A stretch of 48,480 bases of DNA. It comes from an uncultured Christensenella sp. Lineage in GTDB: Bacteria > Bacillota > Clostridia > Christensenellales > Pumilibacteraceae. Location of the stretch: assembly GCA_910579205.1 (NCBI GenBank), contig CAJTTD010000003.1:1-48480 (forward strand), in the 5' to 3' direction. Each line of letters starts with the position of its first letter. Position 1 is the stretch's first letter. Made by a program: the position numbers and the translations under genes. Positions 39,846 through 47,644 of the stretch are shown piece after piece. Under the pieces are notes generated by a model. That model did no database searches. It had not been told where the DNA came from and worked only from the letters and a program-made list of their open reading frames with translations.

Positions 39846-40436
39846 TTACCTCCACGCTCTTCCGCGGACGCGCGCTCTTCGCGCCATGCGCTTGTTTTCC
39901 GTCTCGGCGCAATACCGCTGATCCCATATATGCGCGTCATCCGTTCTGCCCGTTATAAGGCAATAATTGCGCGCGGCGAGATACGTCAAAATATTTATAT
40001 CAACGCCCGCGCCAGTTTCCAGCTCTTCGTCCAAAGTCTTGTCTGTTGTTTGAACAATGTACAGCACGGTATATTCCCCGTCTGCGGGCACGATTATGCC
40101 GCGGTCGTCTGCCGTAAACGACACGCTGACGTTATTCCTCTGCACGCCGCGCACAAGCGACGGAACGCAAGTCAACTCGGTAAACGGTATTATCCCGTCC
40201 GCGGCATTTGCTCGCTCTTGTCGGCACACGGGAAAACCGTTTGCGCAAAGTTCCGCAGCGGCGAGATTGACGCTTTTTACGAGCGTCTTTACGTCGGCGT
40301 CTTGCGCGGGATCGGCGGGCGGAGCGCCCTCTGTCGTCTCCCCGTCGGGCGGATCTTGCCATGCCGCAAATAGTTCTTCTATATCGTCCGCTTGCAACAA
40401 CGCCGCCGCGGACTGCACGATCTGTTTTACCGTCAT
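39846..40436 (-). CDS. Head-tail connector/adaptor-like phage protein
   Basis: The 196-residue protein starts at ATG 40436 behind GAGGTGA. It has a helical N-terminal part (MTVKQIVQSAAALLQ and VKTLVKSVNLAAAELCANGF). A beta-rich middle (GIIPFTELTCVP, ADDRGIIVPADGEYTVLYIVQ) and a C-terminal helix of the form ILTYLAARNYCLITGRTDDAHIWDQRYCAE follow. That last pattern (AARNY, then aspartate-rich turn and W-x-x-R-Y) is common in adaptor proteins below the portal. Position after the capsid and length fit a gp4/gp11-type adaptor. Confidence 0.72.
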   Translation of the reverse strand: MTVKQIVQSAAALLQADDIEELFAAWQDPPDGETTEGAPPADPAQDADVKTLVKSVNLAAAELCANGFPVCRQERANAADGIIPFTELTCVPSLVRGVQRNNVSVSFTADDRGIIVPADGEYTVLYIVQTTDKTLDEELETGAGVDINILTYLAARNYCLITGRTDDAHIWDQRYCAETENKRMARRARVRGRAWR

Positions 40437-40446
40437 ATTCACCTCG

Positions 40447-40761
40447 CTAACGACAGACCGCGGCTTTTGCCGCATCGGTTGCCGCGCTCACGCGCGCGCG
40501 TTCCGCCCGCGCGTTGTCCCGCTCCATGCGCGCCAAAATTTCTCTGACGCGCTCGGCGCGGGTGTACAGCACGCGGCGGACGGTGCGTTCGTCGAGCGTC
40601 TCGAACGGCAGCACAAGGCACAGCGTATTTGACTGATTTTTACGGTTATGCACCTCGAACTTACCGGTCTTGTAATTGAGAAACACGTAATAACCGTCGT
40701 CTATAGAACGCAGCCGCCCGCATATGCCGAATAGGTCGTCGTCAATCACGCGTCCGATCAA
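40447..40761 (-). CDS. Conserved-looking small phage protein, 104 aa
   Basis: The TTG start at 40761 overlaps the capsid stop as TTGA. A GTG five codons later (40749) is an alternative. The product has a beta-rich first half (YVFLNYKTGKFEVHNRKN) and a helical second half (DERTVRRVLYTRAERVREILARMERDNARAE). Proteins with this NYKxxKFEVHN plus helix layout occur next to capsid genes in other Clostridia prophages as far as I recall; function is not known. It is probably a head-completion or structural-support protein. Confidence 0.65.
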   Translation of the reverse strand: MIGRVIDDDLFGICGRLRSIDDGYYVFLNYKTGKFEVHNRKNQSNTLCLVLPFETLDERTVRRVLYTRAERVREILARMERDNARAERARVSAATDAAKAAVCR

Positions 40762-41912
40762 GCGCGCGTGATACCCGTGAGTTTAGCCTGACCGTTGGGC
40801 TTTTGACAAATGAGATCGCAGTACTTTACGAGCGTCGCCGTATACGTGGGCTTGCCTTGGTTCTGCCTGAGTATCTTGCCGTTTTCGGTCTCCAAAAATC
40901 TCCAGTCGCAAAGCTGATGAAGTTTGAAAGACTTGGTGTTCAACAGATACATGCAGCCGTCGGGAACAAATCTGTCGTACACGAGAGGCAGTCCGTTATA
41001 CGAGATCGTTTTGAATCCGCCCTCAAGCTCCATAAAATCGATGTTGCGCTTGAACGACGACATGTAATCGATAAACGAATACTTAACGTCTTGCGCGCAC
41101 GAAATAAAGTCAACGGTAGATCCCGCATCGTTTTCCAGCGCGTCTATAGCTTCTTGTATAACTATCTCGTCGATCGCGCCGCCCACGTTTTTCGTGTACG
41201 GATTCAAAAACGGATGCGCGCTCTTTTGCACGCCGTAAATGCTCGTTCCGCCGAAGAGCGCGCCCAACCCCGTTATTTCCTTGTCCTTAGAGCCTTGGAC
41301 GTACATCTTATCGCCTTTGGCGAGCGTGATAGTCGCGCTGTCCAAAGTTACCGTTTTTGCAGCGCGGTCTACATACATAATGCGCGCAGTGCCTTTCTTT
41401 GTGCCCGTAGAACCGTACACGTCCACGACAAGTCCTTCTATGAGATTGCGTGTATTGTCGCAAACGACGGACGTTTTATCTGCGTTATCGTCGAAAGTAG
41501 CCAAAAGTCCGCTGCCGTCGCCGTACAGCATGCGCCCGAGATTGAATTTGGACGCGTTCAAAAGCCCTTCGAGTTCGGCGTTGAGAAGATCGGTAAACGC
41601 GCCGCGCCCGTCCGCCGAAGCTCTTATGGCTTTGTCCGATATCTCTATCTGTCCGTAAAGGTTTTTGAGAGTTGTAACAAACTGCAAATAGTTGTTACCG
41701 TACGCGTCGGGAAGATCGCCGTCCTCGTCGCCCGCGCCCACGCCGCCGTTTATTCCGAACCGCGCCGCCGTGCGTATCTCCTTGCCCCAAACGTCGGCGG
41801 ACGTCTGCTCTATCTTGGAAAGAAGCGGATTGACCCGCGTGTTGAGAAGATCCGTTACCGTGCCGAGATATACGGACTTTAAAGCGTTTTCCGCATTTTG
41901 AAGTGTTACCAT
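40758..41912 (-). CDS. Major capsid protein
   Basis: The 384-residue protein follows the scaffold gene and has the general pattern of an HK97-fold coat protein. It has an N-terminal helix region (LQNAENALKSVYLGTVTDLLN) and a glycine-rich stretch (GINGGVGAGDEDGDLP). The spine-helix region LLNAELEGLLNASKFNLGRMLYGDGSG is followed by beta-rich strands (VVDVYGSTGTKKGTARIMYVDR) and YNGLPLVYDRFVPDG near the end. AGGAGGAAT lies upstream of the start. It is the best capsid candidate in the cassette by position and length. The family call is by pattern and not by a computed match. Confidence 0.82.
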   Translation of the reverse strand: MVTLQNAENALKSVYLGTVTDLLNTRVNPLLSKIEQTSADVWGKEIRTAARFGINGGVGAGDEDGDLPDAYGNNYLQFVTTLKNLYGQIEISDKAIRASADGRGAFTDLLNAELEGLLNASKFNLGRMLYGDGSGLLATFDDNADKTSVVCDNTRNLIEGLVVDVYGSTGTKKGTARIMYVDRAAKTVTLDSATITLAKGDKMYVQGSKDKEITGLGALFGGTSIYGVQKSAHPFLNPYTKNVGGAIDEIVIQEAIDALENDAGSTVDFISCAQDVKYSFIDYMSSFKRNIDFMELEGGFKTISYNGLPLVYDRFVPDGCMYLLNTKSFKLHQLCDWRFLETENGKILRQNQGKPTYTATLVKYCDLICQKPNGQAKLTGITRA

Positions 41913-41925
41913 GTTATTCCTCCTG

Positions 41926-42453
41926 TTATCGGTCTAATAATTTGTCGGCTAATCTTTTGGCATCGTCGAGCGTTTTGGGCTTATGCACGGGCGTTATCAC
42001 CGCCGCGCCCGTACAAATAGCCGCGCTATTGCCAAAGCCTATAAGCTTGCGTTTGTAGCGCTCTATGCACGCGTCCATTATCTGCGGAACTGCCGACAAT
42101 AGCTCCGCATATTCTGCCGCGAGCGCGCATATCTCGTCTACATCGCGATCGCGGTCGGACAAAGCCTGACCCTTGTCTCCCCGCGCGTCGGGCGGATCGT
42201 CGCATGCGCAGTATTCTCCGCTTTTCCCGCCGTCGAGCGCATTGTCGGAGATCTGCGTTTCCGCCGTTGTTTTGCCGTCCGCTTGCGCGCCGCCGTGCGA
42301 AGAAAGCTCTGCTTGTAGCTCTTTTACGAGCTGGCAGCGCTTGGTGAATTCGCTCTCGAGCGCGTTATAAGCGGATAGCAGCGACCGTGCCGAATCGAAC
42401 TTGCCGTACTCGGAAAGTTCTTCTTTGTCTTGTGTTTTTTCGTTATCTGTCAT
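41926..42453 (-). CDS. Phage scaffolding protein
   Basis: The 175-residue, highly charged helical protein starts at ATG 42453, overlapping the portal stop as ATGA; an upstream frame is shadow sequence. It opens with an acidic stretch and the phage scaffold-like segment SEYGKFDSARSLLSAYNALESEFTKRCQLVKELQ. A low-complexity middle (about 75-115) and a C-terminal helix-turn with KPKTLDDAKRLADKLLD follow. Such proteins assemble the procapsid and leave it before DNA packaging. It lies between portal and capsid, the standard scaffold position. Confidence 0.82.
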   Translation of the reverse strand: MTDNEKTQDKEELSEYGKFDSARSLLSAYNALESEFTKRCQLVKELQAELSSHGGAQADGKTTAETQISDNALDGGKSGEYCACDDPPDARGDKGQALSDRDRDVDEICALAAEYAELLSAVPQIMDACIERYKRKLIGFGNSAAICTGAAVITPVHKPKTLDDAKRLADKLLDR

Positions 42454-44324
42454 CTTCGTTCCTCGCTGATAGGCTGCGCTTGCGGCGCAACGGGCGTATC
42501 GATCGCCGACGCTGCGGCAGCGAGCTTTTGCGCGGCGTAATGCTCTTTTATGTGCGCCTTTAGCCGCTCCGTCTTTTTGCCGCTCGGGCATTCCGTGAGC
42601 AGATATTTGATGTGCGCGTCCGCATGCGCATTGTGATCGTCGAATTCGCCGAGCTTATACTTATCGTTGAAGTTTTCCGACTCGGCGCGGTTTATCTGTA
42701 TCTGCGTCAGATCGACGTCGCTGTCCCACCCGCCGTAGCCGAGCGCGTCCATAAATCTGCGCTTGGCGGCGTCCGACATCTTGCCGTCCGAATCGGTCAA
42801 AAGCCCCATTTTGTAAAGCTCGAACATCATGTTCTGCCGCATGGCGGGAGTGGACAAAAGCTCGTTATCCGTCTCGAATACCACGTCGTCGCTCGAAATA
42901 TCGGAAGCCGACCACCTCAAAAGTTCTATCTGCCCGTTTTGCCCCGCAATGCGGCTGAGCCGCGCGTCCGTGCCGAACTGCTTATACAGTCTGAGTATCT
43001 GCCGAGCTATCTCGCGCGCGGCTATCCTAACGTACTCGGCGGACAGCGAAAGCCGTGTGTCGTCTTGTTCTATCAATAGCTGAAGCGCTATGCCGCTCGT
43101 AACGTTGGACGCGGCGCTCGACGAACGCATTATCTCGCTCACTCCGCTTATTTGCGTAAACTCGTTCAACAGCCGCGTTTCTTCGGCGGAAAACTCGGCG
43201 GGCACAGAACCGCAATCTATCATGCGCGGCGGCGTTGCGCCTTGGCGGTAAATAAGTATCTTGCCGGGCGATATGCCTTCTTGCTCGAGATTGTCTATAT
43301 CCACCGAGCCGTCTTCCACCGCCATTACGCCCATGGAAAGCCTGTTCATAAACTCGTGCTTGCGATTTTTTACAGCGTTGTACGCGCGCTGCACGGGTAT
43401 AGAACGCTCCACCACCGACGCGCCGAAAAAACAGCCCGCGTTCACAAGCGACTCTTGCTTGATAAAAGGAAGAATGCGTTTGCCGTCCGCGCCGTTCACA
43501 TACGGGAGCGGTCCGTAATGCAGCAGCACGTCGTTGGCTACGACTACAGTCTGCCCGTCGGGATGTTCGTCGTCGGGAAGAGTATAGCGTTCAATCAGCA
43601 CCGCGCAGTTATCCGCGCTGCGCACCGTAAGCGTGTTGAGCGTTCCCGATACGGCAAGCCCGCCGCCGAGCGCCGCGGCAGACAATCCCACCGTTTCGGT
43701 ATGCTCGGGCTTGACCGTTTTTCCGTACAGCCGTTTTATTTCGTCCACGTCCACATTGCGCGCGCGGATGATAGATCGACAGTCCTTTACGTTTTGCGCA
43801 AGCATGCTGTCGGGATATATTTCAAACGGCGGGACTACTTGAACCGCAACGTCCCCTTCGTATACGCCGGCCGCGATCTTCAGCCCGCCTTTTTCGTCCC
43901 AGCCGACGTAATAAAACGCCGTACCGCATATCTCCGACCACATAGTGCCTTGAGTGAGCGTAGCGTCCATATCCAGCTTGTCGCACGCGGACGACAGTAT
44001 CTTCGTAGCGTTTTTGGCAGTTTTAACGTCGCTGTCGTCCGACGAGAACGGACGGACGGTAAGCGACGGACGAACTGTGTTAAGCTTGGCTTGCCGAGTT
44101 TCCACGAGCGATGATATATGATTGAAAACTTCGCGCTCTTGCCAATAATAATCGCGCTCCACATCGGCGATGTCGCCGTTGGGCATGGACGTGCAATACT
44201 GATTGCCCATATAGAAATTTATATTGAGCCGCCACTGCGTTTCAAACGGCAAACGTGCTTGCGCGCGGTCGGCAAAATCGCGCTTTACGTCGGCGATGAG
44301 ATCTTCTATGAATTCCCTTTTCAT
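42450..44324 (-). CDS. Portal protein, P22-like
   Basis: The 624-residue protein forms the ring through which DNA enters and leaves the head. Typical portal features appear. The N-terminal helical part has RLNINFYMGNQYCT and VFNHISSLVETRQAKLNTVRPSLTVRPF. The mid-region has VPPFEIYPDS and YGPLPYVNGADGKRILPFIKQ. The long helix has NAVKNRKHEFMNRLSMGVM. The stretch SGVSEIMRSSSAASNVTSGIALQLLIEQDDTR is the helix-turn-clip-like segment seen in P22-type portals of many prophages. It overlaps the upstream zinc-ribbon gene as ATGA. Confidence 0.9.
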   Translation of the reverse strand: MKREFIEDLIADVKRDFADRAQARLPFETQWRLNINFYMGNQYCTSMPNGDIADVERDYYWQEREVFNHISSLVETRQAKLNTVRPSLTVRPFSSDDSDVKTAKNATKILSSACDKLDMDATLTQGTMWSEICGTAFYYVGWDEKGGLKIAAGVYEGDVAVQVVPPFEIYPDSMLAQNVKDCRSIIRARNVDVDEIKRLYGKTVKPEHTETVGLSAAALGGGLAVSGTLNTLTVRSADNCAVLIERYTLPDDEHPDGQTVVVANDVLLHYGPLPYVNGADGKRILPFIKQESLVNAGCFFGASVVERSIPVQRAYNAVKNRKHEFMNRLSMGVMAVEDGSVDIDNLEQEGISPGKILIYRQGATPPRMIDCGSVPAEFSAEETRLLNEFTQISGVSEIMRSSSAASNVTSGIALQLLIEQDDTRLSLSAEYVRIAAREIARQILRLYKQFGTDARLSRIAGQNGQIELLRWSASDISSDDVVFETDNELLSTPAMRQNMMFELYKMGLLTDSDGKMSDAAKRRFMDALGYGGWDSDVDLTQIQINRAESENFNDKYKLGEFDDHNAHADAHIKYLLTECPSGKKTERLKAHIKEHYAAQKLAAAASAIDTPVAPQAQPISEERR

Positions 44325-44542
44325 TTATTCCCGTCCTTTGCGGCGCGTTTGCGCTTGCCCGTCTCGATCGACTTGGGCACTATTACCGCGCCTATCGCGG
44401 AATACAGTTCGTTAAGACATTTGTCGCAAATATTTATGCGGCTTTTAGGTCCCGTTCTGTCGAGCTTGACCGTATGCGCTGCGCGGTTTTTGCATATGCC
44501 CAGCTCGCACCTTATGTTATGTTTGCATTCTATTATTTCCAT
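44321..44542 (-). CDS. Small zinc-ribbon phage protein between terminase region and portal
   Basis: The 73-residue protein starts at ATG 44542 behind GGGAGGGG. It has cysteines in IIECKHNIRCELGICKNRAAHTV and in INICDKCLNELYSAIG, which could bind one zinc. The rest is basic (KSIETGKRKRAAKDGNK). It overlaps the portal start as ATGA. A role in DNA packaging or transcription of the cassette is possible but unproven. Confidence 0.7.
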   Translation of the reverse strand: MEIIECKHNIRCELGICKNRAAHTVKLDRTGPKSRINICDKCLNELYSAIGAVIVPKSIETGKRKRAAKDGNK

Positions 44543-44602
44543 GACCCCTCCCACGGTTTGATAACTATGTTGTTTGCGCCGGCAATGCGCGGCGCGCGAT
44601 AC

Positions 44603-44878
44603 TTAACGATCGTCGCTTCCGTCCTCCATCGCCTTTAATTCTTTAAGCAGTCTTATCTTTTCGCCTTGCAACTGCTCGTCCGTCATATCGTCTACGGCGT
44701 TGCGATCGAATATCAATTTCGCCGCGGTGATATCGGGCGGAACGTCTTTGGTAGTAACACGCCGCTTTACAAGTTCCAGCGACCCGTCCACCACCGCGTA
44801 TTCCTCCACCGTCTCCGTCGCTTCGTAACCGCGCGCACGCTTGACAACGGCGTTTAGTATATCGTCGTTGATCATCAT
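44603..44878 (-). CDS. Small protein coupled to terminase, 91 aa
   Basis: The start overlaps the terminase stop as ATGA. The product has a helical N-terminus (DDILNAVVKRARGYEATETVEEYAV), a short beta part (GSLELVKRRVTTKDVPPDI), and a helical end (MTDEQLQGEKIRLLKELKAME). The block VTTKDVPPDITAAKLIF resembles the C-terminal part of some small terminase subunits, but no helix-turn-helix is visible and the gene follows rather than precedes the large subunit. Role unknown, packaging-related by position. Confidence 0.65.
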   Translation of the reverse strand: MMINDDILNAVVKRARGYEATETVEEYAVVDGSLELVKRRVTTKDVPPDITAAKLIFDRNAVDDMTDEQLQGEKIRLLKELKAMEDGSDDR

Positions 44879-46293
44879 CGTCTCCCCGATCTTTTTCTGC
44901 GGATAAGCCGCTCTTTGTCCAAACGTATCTCGCTCTTTACTGTTTCGCGCCTTGGCGGCTGCGGACGGCTCATCAAGTAATACCTAAGCTCGTCCAAGCA
45001 ATGGTCGTCGGTCTTGACCGGTCTGTCGCCATCACCCCAACGGTAGCTCTTGAATTCGCGTATGAGATTTACGCAAGTATCGAATATGAACAGCCGAGGT
45101 TTTCCGTCCGTCATCAGGTACTCTTTTACGCGGTTTATACCGCTGTACAAGTCCTTGTTCACGCGCGTATCGACGAGTATACCGTTATCGCAAAACAGCT
45201 CCGCCACCGATTTTTCGGACGCAAGCGTGCGCTGCGACGCGGCGCTGTCTATCAGCGCGTCGATACGACCTCTGCCGTCGGCGTGCCAACCGATAGCCGC
45301 GCTTATGCCCTTTATGGCTGCGCAGTGGTATTGCGCAGACCGCCCCTTTTCAAAATGTTCGGCCACCACGTACACATTGCCGTCATAATCGACCGCGTAC
45401 CAATGACACGACAACGGATTGTTCAGCCCCGGGTCGATAGACAGCCTGTCCTGCCACTCTGTCGGCACATCAAATGGCGGTATCACATGCACTCGCTCGT
45501 CGAACTCGGTATACACCGCACCTTTTGCGTCTATAAATCTGCCGTACCGTCTTACGTCGCGTTCGGCTTCCGACATAGCAGCGGAAACGCGCGCCACTTC
45601 TTGCGGATCGAGGTAGGGATTGTCCGACCATTCCATAAAAATATGCCATATCTCGGGATCGTCGTTGCAATTCAGATATATCCGCTTGTAGACGAACGTC
45701 AAGCCGAGCAGCGGCGTCATAGTGCCGTACAGCAAGCCTTTTTTATCCACGACGCGCATTGCGCACTCGTCGTAAATATCCTCGGGCGGCTCTTCGTCAA
45801 ACCACACGTAATCGAGCGACGCGCCCGCGAATTTATCTCTTCCCGCCTCGCACGTTTTAAACCCGATGGTACTCACCGTGCCGAACACGTTTTTTACCGC
45901 TATATAATCGATGATCCCGCCCGACGGATTTTGCGATTTGCCGCTATCCATCACTATATCGACTATCCAATCGGGATGCAGATAGTGCAATATCTTTTTT
46001 TGCGCCACGTCGCGCTGCACTCTGCGGGTGAGGCTCACCACCCAGCCGTCGGTGCGCTTGTTCTGCTTGTACGGATGTATGCCGCGTGCCAGCCACACCG
46101 TTTCCACTGCGCCGCATTCGGTCTTGCCCGTTCGATTGCCGCCGAACACCCAGCGATTGCGCTTATCGCACTTGTGGAACGCCATCTGCTTTACGTGAAC
46201 CTTGTCGGTATTGTACCGCGCCAAAGCATTGCTGTCGTATCGCCGCTTTTGCTCGCGCTCTATGCGTATGATCTTTTCTATCGTCTCTTTCAA
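44875..46293 (-). CDS. terL: Phage terminase large subunit
   Basis: The 472-residue packaging motor has an ATPase half with Walker A GGNRTGKTECG (residues 51-58) and Walker B LDYVWFDEEPPED near 165-175, and coupling motif GTMTP. The nuclease half is RNase H-like, with SIDPGLNNP, ALIDSAASQ and TDDHCLDELRYYLMS supplying the acidic metal ligands. All expected catalytic positions look present, so the enzyme is probably active. The start is TTG 46293, behind AAAGGGACC. The gene opens the uninterrupted packaging and head cassette; the opposite-strand gene at 46387 begins 94 bases away. Confidence 0.93.
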   Translation of the reverse strand: MKETIEKIIRIEREQKRRYDSNALARYNTDKVHVKQMAFHKCDKRNRWVFGGNRTGKTECGAVETVWLARGIHPYKQNKRTDGWVVSLTRRVQRDVAQKKILHYLHPDWIVDIVMDSGKSQNPSGGIIDYIAVKNVFGTVSTIGFKTCEAGRDKFAGASLDYVWFDEEPPEDIYDECAMRVVDKKGLLYGTMTPLLGLTFVYKRIYLNCNDDPEIWHIFMEWSDNPYLDPQEVARVSAAMSEAERDVRRYGRFIDAKGAVYTEFDERVHVIPPFDVPTEWQDRLSIDPGLNNPLSCHWYAVDYDGNVYVVAEHFEKGRSAQYHCAAIKGISAAIGWHADGRGRIDALIDSAASQRTLASEKSVAELFCDNGILVDTRVNKDLYSGINRVKEYLMTDGKPRLFIFDTCVNLIREFKSYRWGDGDRPVKTDDHCLDELRYYLMSRPQPPRRETVKSEIRLDKERLIRRKRSGRR

Positions 46294-46386
46294 TCCGGTC
46301 CCTTTTTATGCGGTCGCTAATATTCGACGGCACGGTATAAAACGCGTCGAAATTCGTACCGCCGCATGCGTTAAAATTTATCCGAT

Positions 46387-47040
46387 ATGATATCGTTGAC
46401 AGCAGCGCTCACCGCGCTCACGTTTTTTTTCATGCCCGCGCAAACAGTGCTGTACACGGCAGACGCGCGCCCTATAGTAACTCTGCCCGCAGGGTATTTC
46501 GTCATGCAGTCCGATCAAGACGCGCCCAACGGTTATATATCCGTGGTGTACGACGATATAAACGGCTACGTATTGCAAACGAGCGTTCAAGCCGTGGACT
46601 ACAGACCGGTAACCAAGTACGAAACCACGGTCAAGTTCAAGTGCGATAACGACGGACAGCCCGTTAATCTGAGAGCCGAACCCAAACGCTCCGCGGAGAT
46701 ATTGAGCGTGCTCGACTGCAACGCCGTCGGACATTCGTACGGAACGCTCGACGGCGACGCTTTGATAAAAGACGGCGGAACGCTTTGGTATTACGTGTCG
46801 GTAAACGGGCTACGCGGCTATTGTTATTACGCGCATGTCTCTGTCGAAGACACTCCGCCCAACGTGATAGAAAAAGAACCCGATCCCGAACCGTCCGAGC
46901 CGTCCGACGAAACGACCGCTCCCCCTCAAACAACCAAAGGCATGAACACCACGACCGCCATAATATTTATAGTAGCGCTTTGTATCCCCGTGCCGTTCAT
47001 CATGTTCTATCTGTTCAGAAAACCCAAAGACGGCAAATGA
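46387..47040 (+). CDS. Secreted/anchored protein with SH3-like domain and C-terminal membrane helix
   Basis: The 217-residue protein begins with a hydrophobic segment (ISLTAALTALTFFFMPAQTVLYTADA) that looks like a signal peptide with no basic n-region. The middle has a strand-rich part and an SH3-like unit with VNLRAEPKRSAEILSVL and GGTLWYYVSVNGLRGYCYYAHVS. A Pro/Glu/Thr-rich linker (about 160-185) leads to a membrane helix (TAIIFIVALCIPVPFIMFYLF) and a short basic tail. It is oriented against all phage genes and sits between the terminase and a minus-strand gene. No ribosome binding site is seen. It could be a cell-surface cargo gene or a host gene. Confidence 0.75.
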   Translation: MISLTAALTALTFFFMPAQTVLYTADARPIVTLPAGYFVMQSDQDAPNGYISVVYDDINGYVLQTSVQAVDYRPVTKYETTVKFKCDNDGQPVNLRAEPKRSAEILSVLDCNAVGHSYGTLDGDALIKDGGTLWYYVSVNGLRGYCYYAHVSVEDTPPNVIEKEPDPEPSEPSDETTAPPQTTKGMNTTTAIIFIVALCIPVPFIMFYLFRKPKDGK

Positions 47041-47047
47041 CTTCGCT

Positions 47048-47476
47048 TCACGCGCGCACGACCGTGCAATCGGGTGAGATCACGGGCGGCAGAACGCACG
47101 CCGAACGCCGAGCTTTCAGCTTATTGAATATGTACGCAAATTCTTCGCGGGCGCGATCGAGCGTGTATCCCGCTTTTTCAACCTGCCGCTTTGCCTTTTC
47201 GTATAGCGCGCGCCGTTCTCGGCATACGATGCCCGAATCGAGCAAACTAACGCCGTCGCCCAGCCCGTTGCGTATAAAAACGTTAAGCACGCGAAGATTA
47301 CATATATCGACGCGTCTGTTATCGAGCGCGATAAGCTTTTCCGCTATCTTCAAAGCGGGCGAAATAAGATCGCCCAAAACGCTCTCTTGCTCGTTCTCTA
47401 TTTCTTTTTGCAAACCGTCGATCATATCGTCAGCCCGTATAATGTTATCTATAACTTCCCTGTCAGCTCGCTGCAT
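47048..47476 (-). CDS. Unknown 142-aa helical protein at the head of the phage region
   Basis: The start was set at ATG 47476 (GGAG seven bases upstream); an ATG six codons earlier lacks a site. The protein is helical throughout. The first 55 residues are acidic (REVIDNIIRADDMIDGLQKEIENEQES), and the middle has LISPALKIAEKLIALDNRRVDI. A basic C-terminal helix has CRERRALYEKAKRQVEKAGYTLDRAREEF. No helix-turn-helix is obvious. A promoter with an operator-like palindrome lies upstream (47515-47541). It converges on the SH3 gene with seven bases between. It may regulate the cassette, but this is a guess from position. Confidence 0.65.
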   Translation of the reverse strand: MQRADREVIDNIIRADDMIDGLQKEIENEQESVLGDLISPALKIAEKLIALDNRRVDICNLRVLNVFIRNGLGDGVSLLDSGIVCRERRALYEKAKRQVEKAGYTLDRAREEFAYIFNKLKARRSACVLPPVISPDCTVVRA

Positions 47477-47514
47477 AATAACGCTCCGAATCATTTTTTC
47501 GAGCGCAGTCTAAC

Positions 47515-47541
47515 ATCATATTACTGACAACAGTATGTCAA
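47515..47541 (-). promoter_or_regulatory. Promoter with overlapping operator-like palindrome
   Basis: TTGACA (47536-47541) lies 15 bp from TATGAT (47515-47520) on the minus strand, a short spacer. An inverted repeat TGACA-6-TGTCA (47525-47540) covers the -35 box and spacer. The layout suggests repression by a dimeric protein, or activation to offset the short spacer. Confidence 0.5.
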
Positions 47542-47610
47542 CATTAACACATATAACAAATTAAACAATAAAACTTATGCAACGCATGTTTTAGCCGTAC
47601 GCGCCCGTAA

Positions 47611-47638
47611 AATAAAACCGCCGACTGTCGGCCGGCGG
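47611..47638 (-). terminator. Terminator of the right-edge hydrolase gene
   Basis: On the minus strand CCGCCG and CGGCGG pair around a nine-base loop and are followed by TTTTATTTT. It starts seven bases after the hydrolase stop at 47645. Confidence 0.75.
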
Positions 47639-47644
47639 CAAGCT

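Larger units (their letters stand above)
36407..47541 (-). mobile_element. Compact short-tailed-phage structural cassette (cryptic prophage or domesticated particle)
   Basis: Twelve genes run without interruption on the minus strand from terminase (46293) to holin (36463). They overlap or abut by ATGA and TTGA junctions and end in one terminator. A further minus-strand gene and one opposite-strand gene lie upstream. The order (packaging ATPase, portal, scaffold, capsid, about 200-aa connector, about 470-aa hub-like protein, coiled coil) follows P22-like podoviruses. I find no integrase, excisionase, repressor, replication protein, tape measure, tail sheath, receptor-binding protein or endolysin. 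No direct repeats or tRNA flank it. Every gene looks intact. Confidence 0.8.
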
